Below the pieces are notes generated by a model that worked only from the letters and a program-made list of their open reading frames with translations, searched no databases and had not been told where the DNA came from. A stretch of DNA of 64,000 nt. It comes from Kribbella sp. VKM Ac-2568 (GTDB lineage: Bacteria; Actinomycetota; Actinomycetes; Propionibacteriales; Kribbellaceae). Both the position numbers and the translations under genes were made by a program. Numbering within the stretch: position 1 is the first letter of the stretch; each line of letters begins with the position of its first letter. Location of the stretch: the NCBI RefSeq assembly GCF_004345365.1, contig NZ_SLVF01000009.1, positions 310,001 to 374,000 on the forward strand, given 5' to 3'. Shown here in pieces: positions 7,746 to 16,546 of this stretch.

Positions 7746-8176
7746 CGCGCGAGCATCTCGATCCGCCGGCTGTGCCGCTCCTCGCCCGAGTAGCCGGTGG
7801 CCAGGAACGTCTCCACGAACCCGGTCGCCTCCTCCTCGGAGTGCATCCGCGCGCCGACGCTCACCACGTTCGCGTTGTTGTGCTCGCGGCTGAGCTTGGC
7901 GATCTCGGTGCTCCAGGCCAGCGCGGCCCGGACCCCCTTCACCTTGTTCGCGGCGATCTGCTCGCCGTTGCCCGACCCCCCGATCACGATGCCGAGGCTG
8001 CCCTCGTCCTTGGTCACGGCCTCGGCCGTGCGCAGGCAGAACGGCGGGTAGTCGTCCACCGCGTCGTACACGGCAGGGCCGTGGTCGACGACGTCGTGGC
8101 CGGCACCGGTGAGGTGCTGGACCAGGTGGTTCTTCAGTTCGAAGCCGGCATGGTCAGAGCCGATGTGCACTCGCAT
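7703..8176 (-). CDS. rpiB: ribose-5-phosphate isomerase B
   Basis: A 157-residue RpiB/LacAB-family isomerase that interconverts ribose 5-phosphate and ribulose 5-phosphate in the pentose phosphate pathway. Diagnostic stretches are VHIGSDHAGFELK at the N-terminus, DYPPFCLR, GIVIGGSGNGEQIAANKVKG with the phosphate loop, and REHNNANVVSVGARM. The active-site position usually occupied by the general-base cysteine lies near the G-S-G-N-G loop, where Ser is present, as in mycobacterial RpiB. The ATG at 8176 matches the family start. Confidence 0.93.
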   Translation of the reverse strand: MRVHIGSDHAGFELKNHLVQHLTGAGHDVVDHGPAVYDAVDDYPPFCLRTAEAVTKDEGSLGIVIGGSGNGEQIAANKVKGVRAALAWSTEIAKLSREHNNANVVSVGARMHSEEEATGFVETFLATGYSGEERHSRRIEMLARYEETGELPPLPSS

Positions 8177-8198
8177 GGGCCGAAGTCTTCCACTCACT

Positions 8199-9206
8199 TC
8201 AGCAGTCCGGGACGCCGGGGAGCTTGGCGCCGCCCGAGCCGACGTACACGTTGGTGACGTAGCCGCCGTACTTCGGCAGGTACGCCCACCACTCGCTGCT
8301 GCGCGGCGGCGCTTCGATGAGCTGGCCCTTCTTCTGACAGGTGACCAGTACGTCGACGCCCGCCGGCAGGGCGCCGAGGATGGCGCCCGAGGTGTTCGGA
8401 GCACTCCGCACCCGTACTCCGGAACCCGTGGTGGTCAGCCAGCTACCGGCAGACAACACGCCGCCTGGCACGTTCAGGGTCCGGGTGAGTCGGGTCAGGT
8501 CGGTGTACGCCTTCCCGTACGGCGTGCCGTCCGGGTGCAGGGTGAACACGGCAACGATGGTCCGGTCGCCCCTACCGACAGTCCCGGTGGTGTGCAGGGC
8601 CTCCCGGGTGAGGTCCACCCCGGCCGCCACGGGCTTGGCGCGATCGGTGCCGAACCCGCTCGAGCCGGTGAACCCGGACCAGCCCTGCTTGATGCTGAAG
8701 GCCGGGTCGAACACCGACGCGATCCCGAAGTACTGGTCGAACCCGTCGCTGCCGAAGCGGGTTGCCTGGTGCAAGTTGCCCATCACGAAACCGCGCACCG
8801 GCGTCGGCGCCTGGTCCAGCAAGTACCGGTAGATCCGGACCGTGTCGGCCGCCGTGAAGGCGACGTACCCCCAGAAGCCCGGGTGGGTGGCCGGCGGCCC
8901 GGCCGTGTAGGTCAGGCCGAGCCGCGGCACCATCCGGTCGACGATGTCGGCACCGCCGAGGTGCTCCCAGTAGTAGCTGGCCGCATCGTCGTCACTGCTG
9001 CGCAGCATGACTTCCAGCCGGGCCCGGTCGGCCGCGGGGATGTCGTACTCCGGGCCGCGGTCCCACAGGTAGTCGAGCGCGATCAGCAGCTTCACCACCG
9101 AGGCGGACCGGAACTGCAGGTCCGGGTTCAGCACGTCGGTGAACGTGTTCGCCTGCCGGTCGAACACCGCGACGCCGGCCGTGACACAGCCACGCAAAAG
9201 CTTCAC
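8199..9206 (-). CDS. beta-lactamase-like serine hydrolase with C-terminal SH3-like domain, no leader
   Basis: A 335-residue protein. Residues about 10-245 resemble the class A beta-lactamase/DD-peptidase fold: SVVK (Ser36-Lys39) as the SxxK nucleophile motif, an SSDDDAASYYW element in the SDN region and SIKQGWSGF in the position of the KTG strand. Residues about 255-335 form a bacterial SH3-like repeat, a common wall-binding module. Oddly, the frame is closed by a TGA 15 bp upstream of the GTG, so no signal peptide is encoded and SxxK sits unusually near the N-terminus. Either the gene is 5'-truncated or the product is cytoplasmic. Confidence 0.7.
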   Translation of the reverse strand: MKLLRGCVTAGVAVFDRQANTFTDVLNPDLQFRSASVVKLLIALDYLWDRGPEYDIPAADRARLEVMLRSSDDDAASYYWEHLGGADIVDRMVPRLGLTYTAGPPATHPGFWGYVAFTAADTVRIYRYLLDQAPTPVRGFVMGNLHQATRFGSDGFDQYFGIASVFDPAFSIKQGWSGFTGSSGFGTDRAKPVAAGVDLTREALHTTGTVGRGDRTIVAVFTLHPDGTPYGKAYTDLTRLTRTLNVPGGVLSAGSWLTTTGSGVRVRSAPNTSGAILGALPAGVDVLVTCQKKGQLIEAPPRSSEWWAYLPKYGGYVTNVYVGSGGAKLPGVPDC

Positions 9207-9299
9207 TCGGGAACCTACTCACCATCCGACGATGTGCTTGGTGAGTAACCTTCGCCGCTGCTGGTCGAACGTTCAACCCTTGTCAGGCTGCTCGAAGGA

Positions 9300-9914
9300 T
9301 CAGTCGAAGATCGGGCCGCGGTCGCGGGTGCGCTTGATCTCGAAGAAGCCCTCGGTGCCGGCCACCAGCCGGACTCCGTCCCAGAGCTTGCCCGCCGCCT
9401 CGCCCTTCGGGGCCGGCGTGACCACCGGACCGAAGAACGCGGATCCCTCGACCGAGATGACCGGAGTACCGACCTCCATGCCGACCTGGTCCATGCCCCC
9501 ATGGTGCGACTTCTTCAGGGCGTCGTCGTACCGGTCGGTGGTCGCGGCCTCGATCAGCGAGGCGGGCAGGCCGACCTCGGCGAGCGACTCGGCGATCACC
9601 TCGTCGGCGCCGTCGCGGATGCCCCGGCCCTCGACGTGGATGCGCTGACCCATAGCGGTGTACAGCGGCAGCAGCACCTCGTTGCCGTGCGCCTGCTCGG
9701 CGGCGATCAGCACCCGGACCGGGCCCCAGGCGTGGACCAGGAAGCTCTTGTATTCGTCGGAGAGTTCGTCTCGGCCGTCGTTCAGGACGGCGAGGCTCAT
9801 CACGTGCCAGGTGGTGCTGACGTCGCGGACCTTCTCGACCTCGAGCATCCAGCGGGACGTCATCCAGGCCCAGGGGCAGGCCGGGTCGAACCAGAAATCT
9901 GCGGGAGCGGTCAT
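9300..9914 (-). CDS. DsbA-fold mycothiol-dependent nitroreductase homologue (Rv2466c type)
   Basis: A 204-residue DsbA-family protein closely patterned on Mycobacterium tuberculosis Rv2466c, a mycothiol-dependent nitroreductase. Matching stretches are ADFWFDPACPW at the start, WHVMSLAVLN, AWGPVRVLIAAEQAHG, KKSHHGGMD, VGTPVISV, FFGPV and the end FEIKRTR. The active site reads C13-P-W-A16, whereas Rv2466c has CPWC. The second cysteine is replaced by alanine, leaving a monothiol site. Mycothiol coupling needs only the first cysteine, so activity may persist. The ATG at 9914 was chosen by homology. Confidence 0.85.
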   Translation of the reverse strand: MTAPADFWFDPACPWAWMTSRWMLEVEKVRDVSTTWHVMSLAVLNDGRDELSDEYKSFLVHAWGPVRVLIAAEQAHGNEVLLPLYTAMGQRIHVEGRGIRDGADEVIAESLAEVGLPASLIEAATTDRYDDALKKSHHGGMDQVGMEVGTPVISVEGSAFFGPVVTPAPKGEAAGKLWDGVRLVAGTEGFFEIKRTRDRGPIFD

Positions 9915-10075
9915 ATGCACGATCGTACAAAGTGAAACCAACTCGGTCACCCCGGGGCGTGGCGGCGTCACGATCCGGCAACGGCCCCGGGCCGATGGAT
10001 GCGCTTTCATATCCGTTTCGGAAGTCGCGGGGAAACCCTCGGCAATCGAAGCATCCAGGTGCATAGGATGCCGAC

Positions 10076-12649
10076 ATGCCTGGAACCAACCTGACGCGCA
10101 ACGAAGCGCGTACCCGCGCCGGCCTGATCAGTGACGTCAGCTACGCGATCGAACTCGACCTGACCACGGCCGCGAGCGGAGCCGCGACGTTCGCGTCGAC
10201 GACCACCCTCGGCTTCAGCGCCGAACCCGGCGCGAGCACCTTCGCCGACCTCATCGCGGCCACCGTCCGCGAGGTCACGCTGAACGGCCGCTCGCTCGAC
10301 CCGGACACCGTGTACGACGGCGCCCGGATCCAGCTCGAGGATCTCCAGGAGCGCAACGTGCTCCGGGTGGTCGCGGACTGCGTCTACTCGCGCACCGGCG
10401 AAGGGCTGCACCGCTCGGTCGACCCGGCCGACAAGGAGACCTACCTCTACACCCAGTTCGAGGTGCCGGACGCGCGCCGCGTGTTCACCACCTTCGAGCA
10501 GCCCGACCTCAAGGCACCCTTCACCTTCACCGTCTCCGCGCCCGCCCGCTGGGTGGTCATCTCGAACGCCCCGACCCCCGAGCCCACGCCGTACAAGGGT
10601 GAGAACGGCGAGGACCTGGCCCGCTGGGAGTTCGCGCCGACGCAGCCGATCTCGACGTACATCACCGCCGTCGTGTCCGGTCCGTACCACGTGGTCACCG
10701 ACTCCTACGACGGGCCGAACGGCAGCTACCCGCTGTCCCTGCTCTGCCGGCCGTCGCTGAAGGACGCGCTGGACACCGAGGATCTGTTCGAGGTGACCAA
10801 GCAGGGCTTCGAGCTGTTCGAGCGCGCCTTCGGTACGCCGTACCCGTTCGCCAAGTACGACCAGGCCTTCGTGCCGGAGTACAACATGGGCGCGATGGAG
10901 AACGCGGGCTGCGTGACGCTGCGGGACGAGTACCTTTTCCGCAGCCGCACCACGCACGCGGAGCTGGAGTCGCGGGCGAACACCGTGCTGCACGAGCTCG
11001 CGCACATGTGGTTCGGCGACCTGGTCACGATGACCTGGTGGGACGACCTGTGGCTGAACGAGTCCTTCGCCGAGTGGGCCAGCCACTGGGCCCAGGCGGT
11101 CGCGACGACGAAGTACCCCGACGCCTGGACCACCTTCTGCAACGCGCGGAAGAACTGGGCCTACCGGCAGGACCAGCTGCCCTCGACGCACCCGATCGCC
11201 GCGGACATGGTCGACTTCCACGCGGTCGAGGTGAACTTCGACGGCATCACCTACGCCAAGGGCGCGTCCACGCTGCGCCAGCTGGTCGCGTTCGTCGGCG
11301 AGGACACCTTCATCAGCGCGCTGAAGGAGTACTTCGCCGACCACGCGTTCGGCAACACCGAGCTGACCGACCTGCTCAAGCCGCTGGAGAAGGCGTCCGG
11401 GCGCGACCTGGACGACTGGACCGAGCGCTGGCTGCGGACCGCCGGGGTGAACACCCTGCGGACCGACTTCAGCGTCGACGAGGCCGGCGCGTTCACCAAC
11501 TTCGCGATCGAGCAGACCGCGGCGCCGGCCTTCCCGACGCTGCGGCCGCACCGGCTCGCGGTCGGCCTGTACCGCAGGACCGACGACGGCCTGGTCCGGA
11601 CCGAGCGGTTCGAGGTGGACGTCGACGGTCCGCGCACCGAGCTCGCCGAACTGGTCGGCGCTACCCAGCCCGATCTGGTGCTGCTGAACGACGACGACCT
11701 CACCTACGCCAAGATCCGGCTGGACGAGCGGTCCCGCGAGACGCTGGTCGACTCGATCGACCAGCTGAAGGACTCGCTGGCCCGGGCGCTGGCCTGGGGC
11801 GCGGCGTGGGACATGACCCGCGACGCCGAGATGCCCGCCAGCCAGTACGTCGGGATCGTGCTGAAGGGCATCCGTGCCGAGACCGACCTGACGGCGGTCC
11901 GCGCGCTGCTCGGGCAGGCCACCTCTGCGATCAACAGCTACGCGGCGCCGGAGAATCGCGCCGAGCTGCGCACGTCGTACGAGCGGACCCTGGCCGAGCT
12001 GCTCGCCGACGCCGAGTCGGGCAGCGACCACCAGCTCGCCTTCGCCCGGGCGTACATCGCCGGCGTCTTCTCCGACGCGGGCGCAGACCGGCTGGCCGGC
12101 TGGCTCGACGGCAACGACCTGCCACCTGGCCTGGTGGTCGACACCGACCTGCGCTGGACGCTGATCGTGGCGCTGGCGCGGCTGGGCCGGGTCGACGCGG
12201 ACGCGATCGAGGACGAGCTCACCCACGACACCACCATCACCGGGCAGGAGCGGGCCGCCCAGGCGCGCGCGGCCCGGCCGACCGCCGAGGCGAAGGCCGA
12301 CGCCTGGCGGATCGCGGTGGAGTCCGAGGACACCCCGAACGAGACGCAGTTCCGCACCATCCTGGGCTTCCAGCAGCCGGGCCAGGAGGAGCTGCTCCGC
12401 CCGTACGTCGGCAAGTACCTGAGCGCGGCCAAGGACGTCTACACCCGGCTCGGGTCCTCGATGGGCGAGAACGTGCTGGTCTACCTCTCCCCGCGCAACC
12501 TGCCCGAGGCCGCCACCCTGGAGGCTCTGACCGGCTGGCTCGACACCGAGGCGGAGTCGGTCGACGCCCCGACCCTCCGGTACGTCGGGGAGGCGCGCGC
12601 CGATCTCGAGCGGGCCCTGGAGGCACAGCGGCGCGACGCGGTCGGCTGA
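10076..12649 (+). CDS. pepN: aminopeptidase N (M1 zinc metallopeptidase)
   Basis: An 857-residue M1-family aminopeptidase that removes N-terminal amino acids from peptides in the cytoplasm. The exopeptidase motif GAMEN is at 272-276, and the zinc site is HELAH (His306, Glu307, His310) with the third ligand Glu329. A bulky ERAP1-like C-terminal helical domain follows. The length matches actinobacterial PepN (about 850). The start at 10076 follows a weak AGGATG context. The next gene overlaps its stop by one base (TGATG), indicating translational coupling. Confidence 0.95.
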   Translation: MPGTNLTRNEARTRAGLISDVSYAIELDLTTAASGAATFASTTTLGFSAEPGASTFADLIAATVREVTLNGRSLDPDTVYDGARIQLEDLQERNVLRVVADCVYSRTGEGLHRSVDPADKETYLYTQFEVPDARRVFTTFEQPDLKAPFTFTVSAPARWVVISNAPTPEPTPYKGENGEDLARWEFAPTQPISTYITAVVSGPYHVVTDSYDGPNGSYPLSLLCRPSLKDALDTEDLFEVTKQGFELFERAFGTPYPFAKYDQAFVPEYNMGAMENAGCVTLRDEYLFRSRTTHAELESRANTVLHELAHMWFGDLVTMTWWDDLWLNESFAEWASHWAQAVATTKYPDAWTTFCNARKNWAYRQDQLPSTHPIAADMVDFHAVEVNFDGITYAKGASTLRQLVAFVGEDTFISALKEYFADHAFGNTELTDLLKPLEKASGRDLDDWTERWLRTAGVNTLRTDFSVDEAGAFTNFAIEQTAAPAFPTLRPHRLAVGLYRRTDDGLVRTERFEVDVDGPRTELAELVGATQPDLVLLNDDDLTYAKIRLDERSRETLVDSIDQLKDSLARALAWGAAWDMTRDAEMPASQYVGIVLKGIRAETDLTAVRALLGQATSAINSYAAPENRAELRTSYERTLAELLADAESGSDHQLAFARAYIAGVFSDAGADRLAGWLDGNDLPPGLVVDTDLRWTLIVALARLGRVDADAIEDELTHDTTITGQERAAQARAARPTAEAKADAWRIAVESEDTPNETQFRTILGFQQPGQEELLRPYVGKYLSAAKDVYTRLGSSMGENVLVYLSPRNLPEAATLEALTGWLDTEAESVDAPTLRYVGEARADLERALEAQRRDAVG

Positions 12650-13176
12650 TGGGTTCGGATCCCTCGTTAGCGGGCCGGTCCGCGGTGGCACTGACGGGAC
12701 TGGCCGAGGCCTATCGACCTCGGCCGGTCACACCGTTGATGCCCTGGCGGTTCCCCGGCCGGTTGGTGAAGCCGTACGTGATCACCGCACGAGGACGATC
12801 CTGGGACGACCAGATGGTGGGGGTGGCGCGGGTCGCCGCCGCCCGCCAGCTGGAGTTCGACGACGCGATGGGCGCGCTCGGCCTGGCCGTGGTGATCCTG
12901 CACCTCGGTGACGACGGGATCTACCTGGTCGTGCAGAGCTGGGCGAAGGACTTCCAGTCGCGGCTGAGCATCTTCAGCGGCATCGACGTGGACGACCTCC
13001 GCCCGGCGCCGACCGGAGTCGCGCCGTGCGTCTGGGAGCTGGAGGTGCTCAGCCACGAGCGGGCGGCGTACGTGAACCACATCCTGAACGCCGAGGTCGA
13101 CGTCGAGTCCTGGCTCGACGACTGTCTCGACACCCGGCCGACGCCCCGGACGGACGGCGTTCCGTCCGGAACATAA
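12649..13176 (+). CDS. conserved hypothetical protein coupled to pepN
   Basis: A 175-residue soluble protein whose ATG overlaps the pepN stop codon. It has no motif I can name. Visible features are a proline-rich N-terminus (RPRPVTPLMPWRFPGRLVKPYVI), a hydrophobic core strand LGLAVVILHLGDDGIYLVVQSWAKDF and an acidic C-terminal helix rich in Asp. It contains no signal peptide or membrane helix. The tight coupling suggests a role linked to peptide turnover, but that is only positional inference. Confidence 0.7.
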   Translation: MGSDPSLAGRSAVALTGLAEAYRPRPVTPLMPWRFPGRLVKPYVITARGRSWDDQMVGVARVAAARQLEFDDAMGALGLAVVILHLGDDGIYLVVQSWAKDFQSRLSIFSGIDVDDLRPAPTGVAPCVWELEVLSHERAAYVNHILNAEVDVESWLDDCLDTRPTPRTDGVPSGT

Positions 13177-13178
13177 TC

Positions 13179-13210
13179 CGGCCGGCGCCTAATTCGGCCG
13201 ACGCCCAATT
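13179..13210. repeat. two-copy 16-bp tandem repeat
   Basis: CGGCCGGCGCCTAATT at 13179-13194 is followed directly by CGGCCGACGCCCAATT at 13195-13210, 14 of 16 bases identical. It lies just after the hypothetical gene and starts an AT-richer intergenic stretch (13211-13405) at the left border of the injection-system island. It could be a binding site or a trace of recombination. Confidence 0.6.
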
Positions 13211-13405
13211 CAGAACGTGTCGTCGCGAATGCTCGCAGTGATATTCAAACGGCTGCTTGGCAGCGGATAGTCGCAGAGCGCCTCCGGTGCGCAATCAATT
13301 GTTTCACAAGGGATTCCCGTCACCTGAACAGTGCTCACTTTATTGCCGGATCGGCTTATGCTGACCGCGATATCCGCTCAGAGGACTTTGGGGAGGGCCT
13401 TTGTC

Positions 13406-14122
13406 GTGACACCCGTTGATCACCGGAGAGCACCCAACCGGGCCTCGCACGCAAGCCGGCCCGAGCACGGTCCCGCAGGACGCGCCGAGGGTCGCGCGGA
13501 GGGTCGCGCGGCTGCCCGGGCGGCGCGGAAGAAATCGAACCGGTCCCACAGCGCGGTCGGAGCCGCGATCGTCGCGGGTGCCGCGATGGTCGCGACTTTT
13601 GTTTTCATCATCACCAACGGCACGTCCCCGTCCCCATCGGCCGACGAGAGCCAGCCACCCCTGCCCGCGGCCTCGGCCCCCGTCTCGGCGCCGCCGAAGC
13701 AGAGCGCGAAGCCGGCGCCGGCGGCCAGCACCGCCAAGGCCGACCGGAATCCGCCGGCGACCGTGAAGTCCGCGGCCTCGCCGAACACCGGCGCGGAGTC
13801 GCCCGTCTTCAAGCGCGGCCAATGGATCGCCGTTCTCGACACCTACCCGACCGACGCCGGTCTGGAGGCGGACAAGCTGGCCAAGAACCTCGCGGCCAGG
13901 CTGATCGCCAAAGGCGTCCCGGCCAAGGCCTTGTGGGCGAAGGGACAGTACCCGGGGCTGGCGAGCAGCAGCGGAGTAGCGGTCAGCGATGCCTGGGTCG
14001 TCTACCTCGGCCCCAGCTCGACGTCCGAGGGTGCTCTCGACCTCTGCCTGGCACCGAAGACCCAGCAGGCCTACACGAACGCCGCCTGCCCGACCTACGA
14101 ACCCGCCAGCTCACTCGGCTGA
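13406..14122 (+). CDS. membrane protein with SPOR-like C-terminal domain
   Basis: A 238-residue single-span protein. Residues 1-50 are Arg/Ala-rich and cytoplasmic, 51-71 form the membrane helix, 75-132 are a Pro/Ser/Ala linker, and 137-238 form a compact alpha/beta domain. That domain carries GQWIAVLDTYP, KGQYPGLA and SDAWVVYLGP. The same domain, with the same landmarks, ends the CisA-like protein at 44.1-45.6 kb. Its layout resembles SPOR domains, which bind denuded peptidoglycan, but I cannot confirm membership. The start is the GTG at 13406 after GGGGAGGG. Confidence 0.65.
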   Translation: MTPVDHRRAPNRASHASRPEHGPAGRAEGRAEGRAAARAARKKSNRSHSAVGAAIVAGAAMVATFVFIITNGTSPSPSADESQPPLPAASAPVSAPPKQSAKPAPAASTAKADRNPPATVKSAASPNTGAESPVFKRGQWIAVLDTYPTDAGLEADKLAKNLAARLIAKGVPAKALWAKGQYPGLASSSGVAVSDAWVVYLGPSSTSEGALDLCLAPKTQQAYTNAACPTYEPASSLG

Positions 14123-14187
14123 TCCGTCGCACCGGATCCATCGCACTGGGGTCGGCCGCATCGGAGGTCCGCCGCGTCGGGTACGCC

Positions 14188-16464
14188 TCAGCGGGTCGTC
14201 CAGGCCGGTGCGTTCTGGTTGCCCGGGCTGCTGGACCAGATCGGCCTAGGGTCGCCCTTGCCGCTCGCTGCCGTGACGTAGATGCCGGTCCCGGCGCCGA
14301 CGTTGCGCTTGAAGGCGAGCTGGTCCCCCGCCGGCGACCAGGTCGGATCCTGATCAAGCGTGCTGCCGTCGGTCACCTGACATTGCTTGCCGCCACCTAG
14401 TTCGTTGGGCCGGACCAGCCCCGCACAGGCAACATCTGCCCCATTCGCGTTCACCAGCAGGATCGCCCACGAGTTCGCCGTGATCGCGTGCCGGTAGGCG
14501 ACGAGTCCGGGCGCGGTAGGCGACCAGACCGGATCGGCATCGGCGCCGGACGTCACCTGGACCGGCTTGCTCTTGCCGTCCGTCGCCACCACGTACGTCC
14601 CGAAGCCGGGAATCCGCTGGGCCTGGAAGGCGACCCGCCTGCCGTCCGGGGAGATGGCGGGATCGCTGACACCGACGCCTTCTCCGCTGGCGGTGAAAAG
14701 GGTGCGGAGGACTTTGCCGTCGGTGTTGACCAGGTACAACCCGGTGGTCTTGCCCGCGAAGCAGGCCAAGACGAGCTGCGTCGGGTCCTTGGCGTTCCAG
14801 GCCGGCCGGGTGATGCCATCCGCGCACTGGGTGGGCAGCTTCTGGAACAACGGCCGCGCTCCGCTGCCGTCCGTCCCGGAGACCCACGGGATGCCCTTGC
14901 CCGGCGCCGTCGCGTGCATGTAGATCATCGACCGCCGATCGGGCGACAGCGCGGGCCCGGAGTCGGTCCCCGGCCCGTTGCTGAGCTTGGTCCGCTTGTC
15001 GGGGTCCGTCGCATCAGCGAGATACAGCCGCTCGCCGTCCGGGGTCTTCAAGGGGATGACCAGCTCGGAGGCGCTCAGTGGAACCGGCGCGACCGGCAGA
15101 ACCTTCAGCGCGGGCGGTGCCGTGGCCGGAGCCGAGGTCGCCGTCGAGCTCGCCGGAGCCGATTTGGACGGTGGCGGCTGGCCCCCGCTCGTCGCGGCGG
15201 CACCGGAGGGATCGCCGGTGAGCAGTTGCACTCCCACCACGGCTCCGATCGCGAGCAGTGCCAGGCCCCCAGCCAGCACGCCGATGCGGCGCTTGGCCTG
15301 GGCCGACAGCGGCTGCCTGGTCGGCTTCGGGAGCACGCCGGGCGCGGTACCGGCTGCTGCGCCGTTCGTCGAGGCGAGTGCTGCCAGCGGCTCGGTGGTT
15401 GCTTCGACGACGTCCGAGAACTGCACCGCGCCCATGGCGATGTCGTGCTTGGGGTGGGTGTCCAGCGCCGTCGGCGTGGCGAAGCGGGACTGCAGCAGGT
15501 GGCTGACCAGCGGGATCCGTGAGCTACCGCCGACCAGGACGATCGCGGTCAACTGCTCAGCCGTCGTCCCGGCTGTGCGCAGAGCCCGGCCGGTCGCCTC
15601 GACGGTCTGCTCGAGCGCGGGAGCGATCAAGGTCTCCAGCTCCGCACGGGTGAGGCGCACCGACGTACTGCGGCCCGGCAGCGTCACCGGGATCATCGTG
15701 TCCACGTCGACCGACAACGCTTCCTTGGCCTCGACGCAATCGCGGCGCAGCCTGGTGAGCGCGGCCCGGCCTTCCGGGGTGTCGAGATCGAGCTGCTCCA
15801 GCGCCGGGCCGAGCGCGCCGACGACGTGCTGGAAGACGGCTTCGTCGAAGTCGACCCCACCGAGCTGCTCGATGCCTTCGGGGTTGCCGAGGATGGTGAA
15901 TCCGGTACCGGTCTTCTCCAGCACACACACGTCGAAGGTGCCGCCGCCGAGGTCGTAGACGGCCACCCGGTCGCCGGGTTGAAGGTGCGCCTGCGCGGCG
16001 TACTGGATGGCGGCGGCCTGCGGCTCGGGGCAGGTCACGGTGGGCCCGACGTCGGCGAGCGAGATCACCTGGTCGACCAGGTCGCGTTTGTACGCGCCCC
16101 AGTTGGCCGGGTAGGTCAGGACGATCTCGTCCGGCGCCGCGCCCCGGCGCTCGGTGGCGGTCGCGACCACCGACGCCAGCAGCCGGGCCGACAGCGCCTG
16201 CGCGGAGAACGGCGAACCGGCGACCATCAGCGGGATGGGGTCACCGATCCGTCGCTTGAACTCCCGGACCACCCGGGACGGGTCGGTGGCGCCGCGGCGC
16301 TCGGCGGCTTCGCCGACCAGGAACTGGCCGTCCTCCTGCAGGTAGAGCACGGACGGGATCTGCAGCGCGCGATTACCGAGTCCGAGCATGCTCGGCGGAC
16401 CGCCGTTGCGTACCGCGGCGGCGGTGAAAGTCGTCCCCAGATCCACGCCCAGCCGATAGCCCAT
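14188..16464 (-). CDS. Hsp70-like ATPase fused to a TolB/PD40-type beta-propeller
   Basis: The 758-residue protein has an Hsp70/actin-fold ATPase at residues 1-350 (VDLGTTFTAAA, DLGGGTFDVCVLE at 171-183, VGGSSRIP at 311-318). There is no substrate-binding lid. A membrane helix follows at 393-415, then a Pro/Ser/Thr linker, and residues about 460-758 form a repeat-rich propeller with PD40-like strands (SPDRRSMIYMHA, SPDGRRVAFQAQ, SPAGDQLAFKR). The ATPase faces the cytoplasm and the propeller the outside. Its paralogue at 38.6-41.1 kb sits inside the injection-system operon, so a role in sensing or tethering for that machine is likely. Start chosen to match the paralogue. Confidence 0.8.
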   Translation of the reverse strand: MGYRLGVDLGTTFTAAAVRNGGPPSMLGLGNRALQIPSVLYLQEDGQFLVGEAAERRGATDPSRVVREFKRRIGDPIPLMVAGSPFSAQALSARLLASVVATATERRGAAPDEIVLTYPANWGAYKRDLVDQVISLADVGPTVTCPEPQAAAIQYAAQAHLQPGDRVAVYDLGGGTFDVCVLEKTGTGFTILGNPEGIEQLGGVDFDEAVFQHVVGALGPALEQLDLDTPEGRAALTRLRRDCVEAKEALSVDVDTMIPVTLPGRSTSVRLTRAELETLIAPALEQTVEATGRALRTAGTTAEQLTAIVLVGGSSRIPLVSHLLQSRFATPTALDTHPKHDIAMGAVQFSDVVEATTEPLAALASTNGAAAGTAPGVLPKPTRQPLSAQAKRRIGVLAGGLALLAIGAVVGVQLLTGDPSGAAATSGGQPPPSKSAPASSTATSAPATAPPALKVLPVAPVPLSASELVIPLKTPDGERLYLADATDPDKRTKLSNGPGTDSGPALSPDRRSMIYMHATAPGKGIPWVSGTDGSGARPLFQKLPTQCADGITRPAWNAKDPTQLVLACFAGKTTGLYLVNTDGKVLRTLFTASGEGVGVSDPAISPDGRRVAFQAQRIPGFGTYVVATDGKSKPVQVTSGADADPVWSPTAPGLVAYRHAITANSWAILLVNANGADVACAGLVRPNELGGGKQCQVTDGSTLDQDPTWSPAGDQLAFKRNVGAGTGIYVTAASGKGDPRPIWSSSPGNQNAPAWTTR

Positions 16465-16546
16465 TCCCCACCCCGGATAGCCCGACGGTTCACTCATCGT
16501 AGGGCAAGTACTTACACTCGAGGCAGGATCGGAACAGGGGGTTCTG
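16465..16546. promoter_or_regulatory. divergent promoter region between Hsp70-propeller and muralytic genes
   Basis: Only 82 bp separate the two divergent starts, so both promoters must lie here. The stretch around 16495-16525 (GTAGGGCAAGTACTTACACTC) is AT-richer than its surroundings and contains an AAGTACTT palindrome. A regulator shared by the two genes is plausible. Confidence 0.45.

Noticed and set aside
10007-12691. 894-codon open frame antisense to pepN
   Set aside because: It is a GC-driven shadow frame. PepN on the plus strand has all M1 motifs, and the antisense product lacks any recognisable domain.
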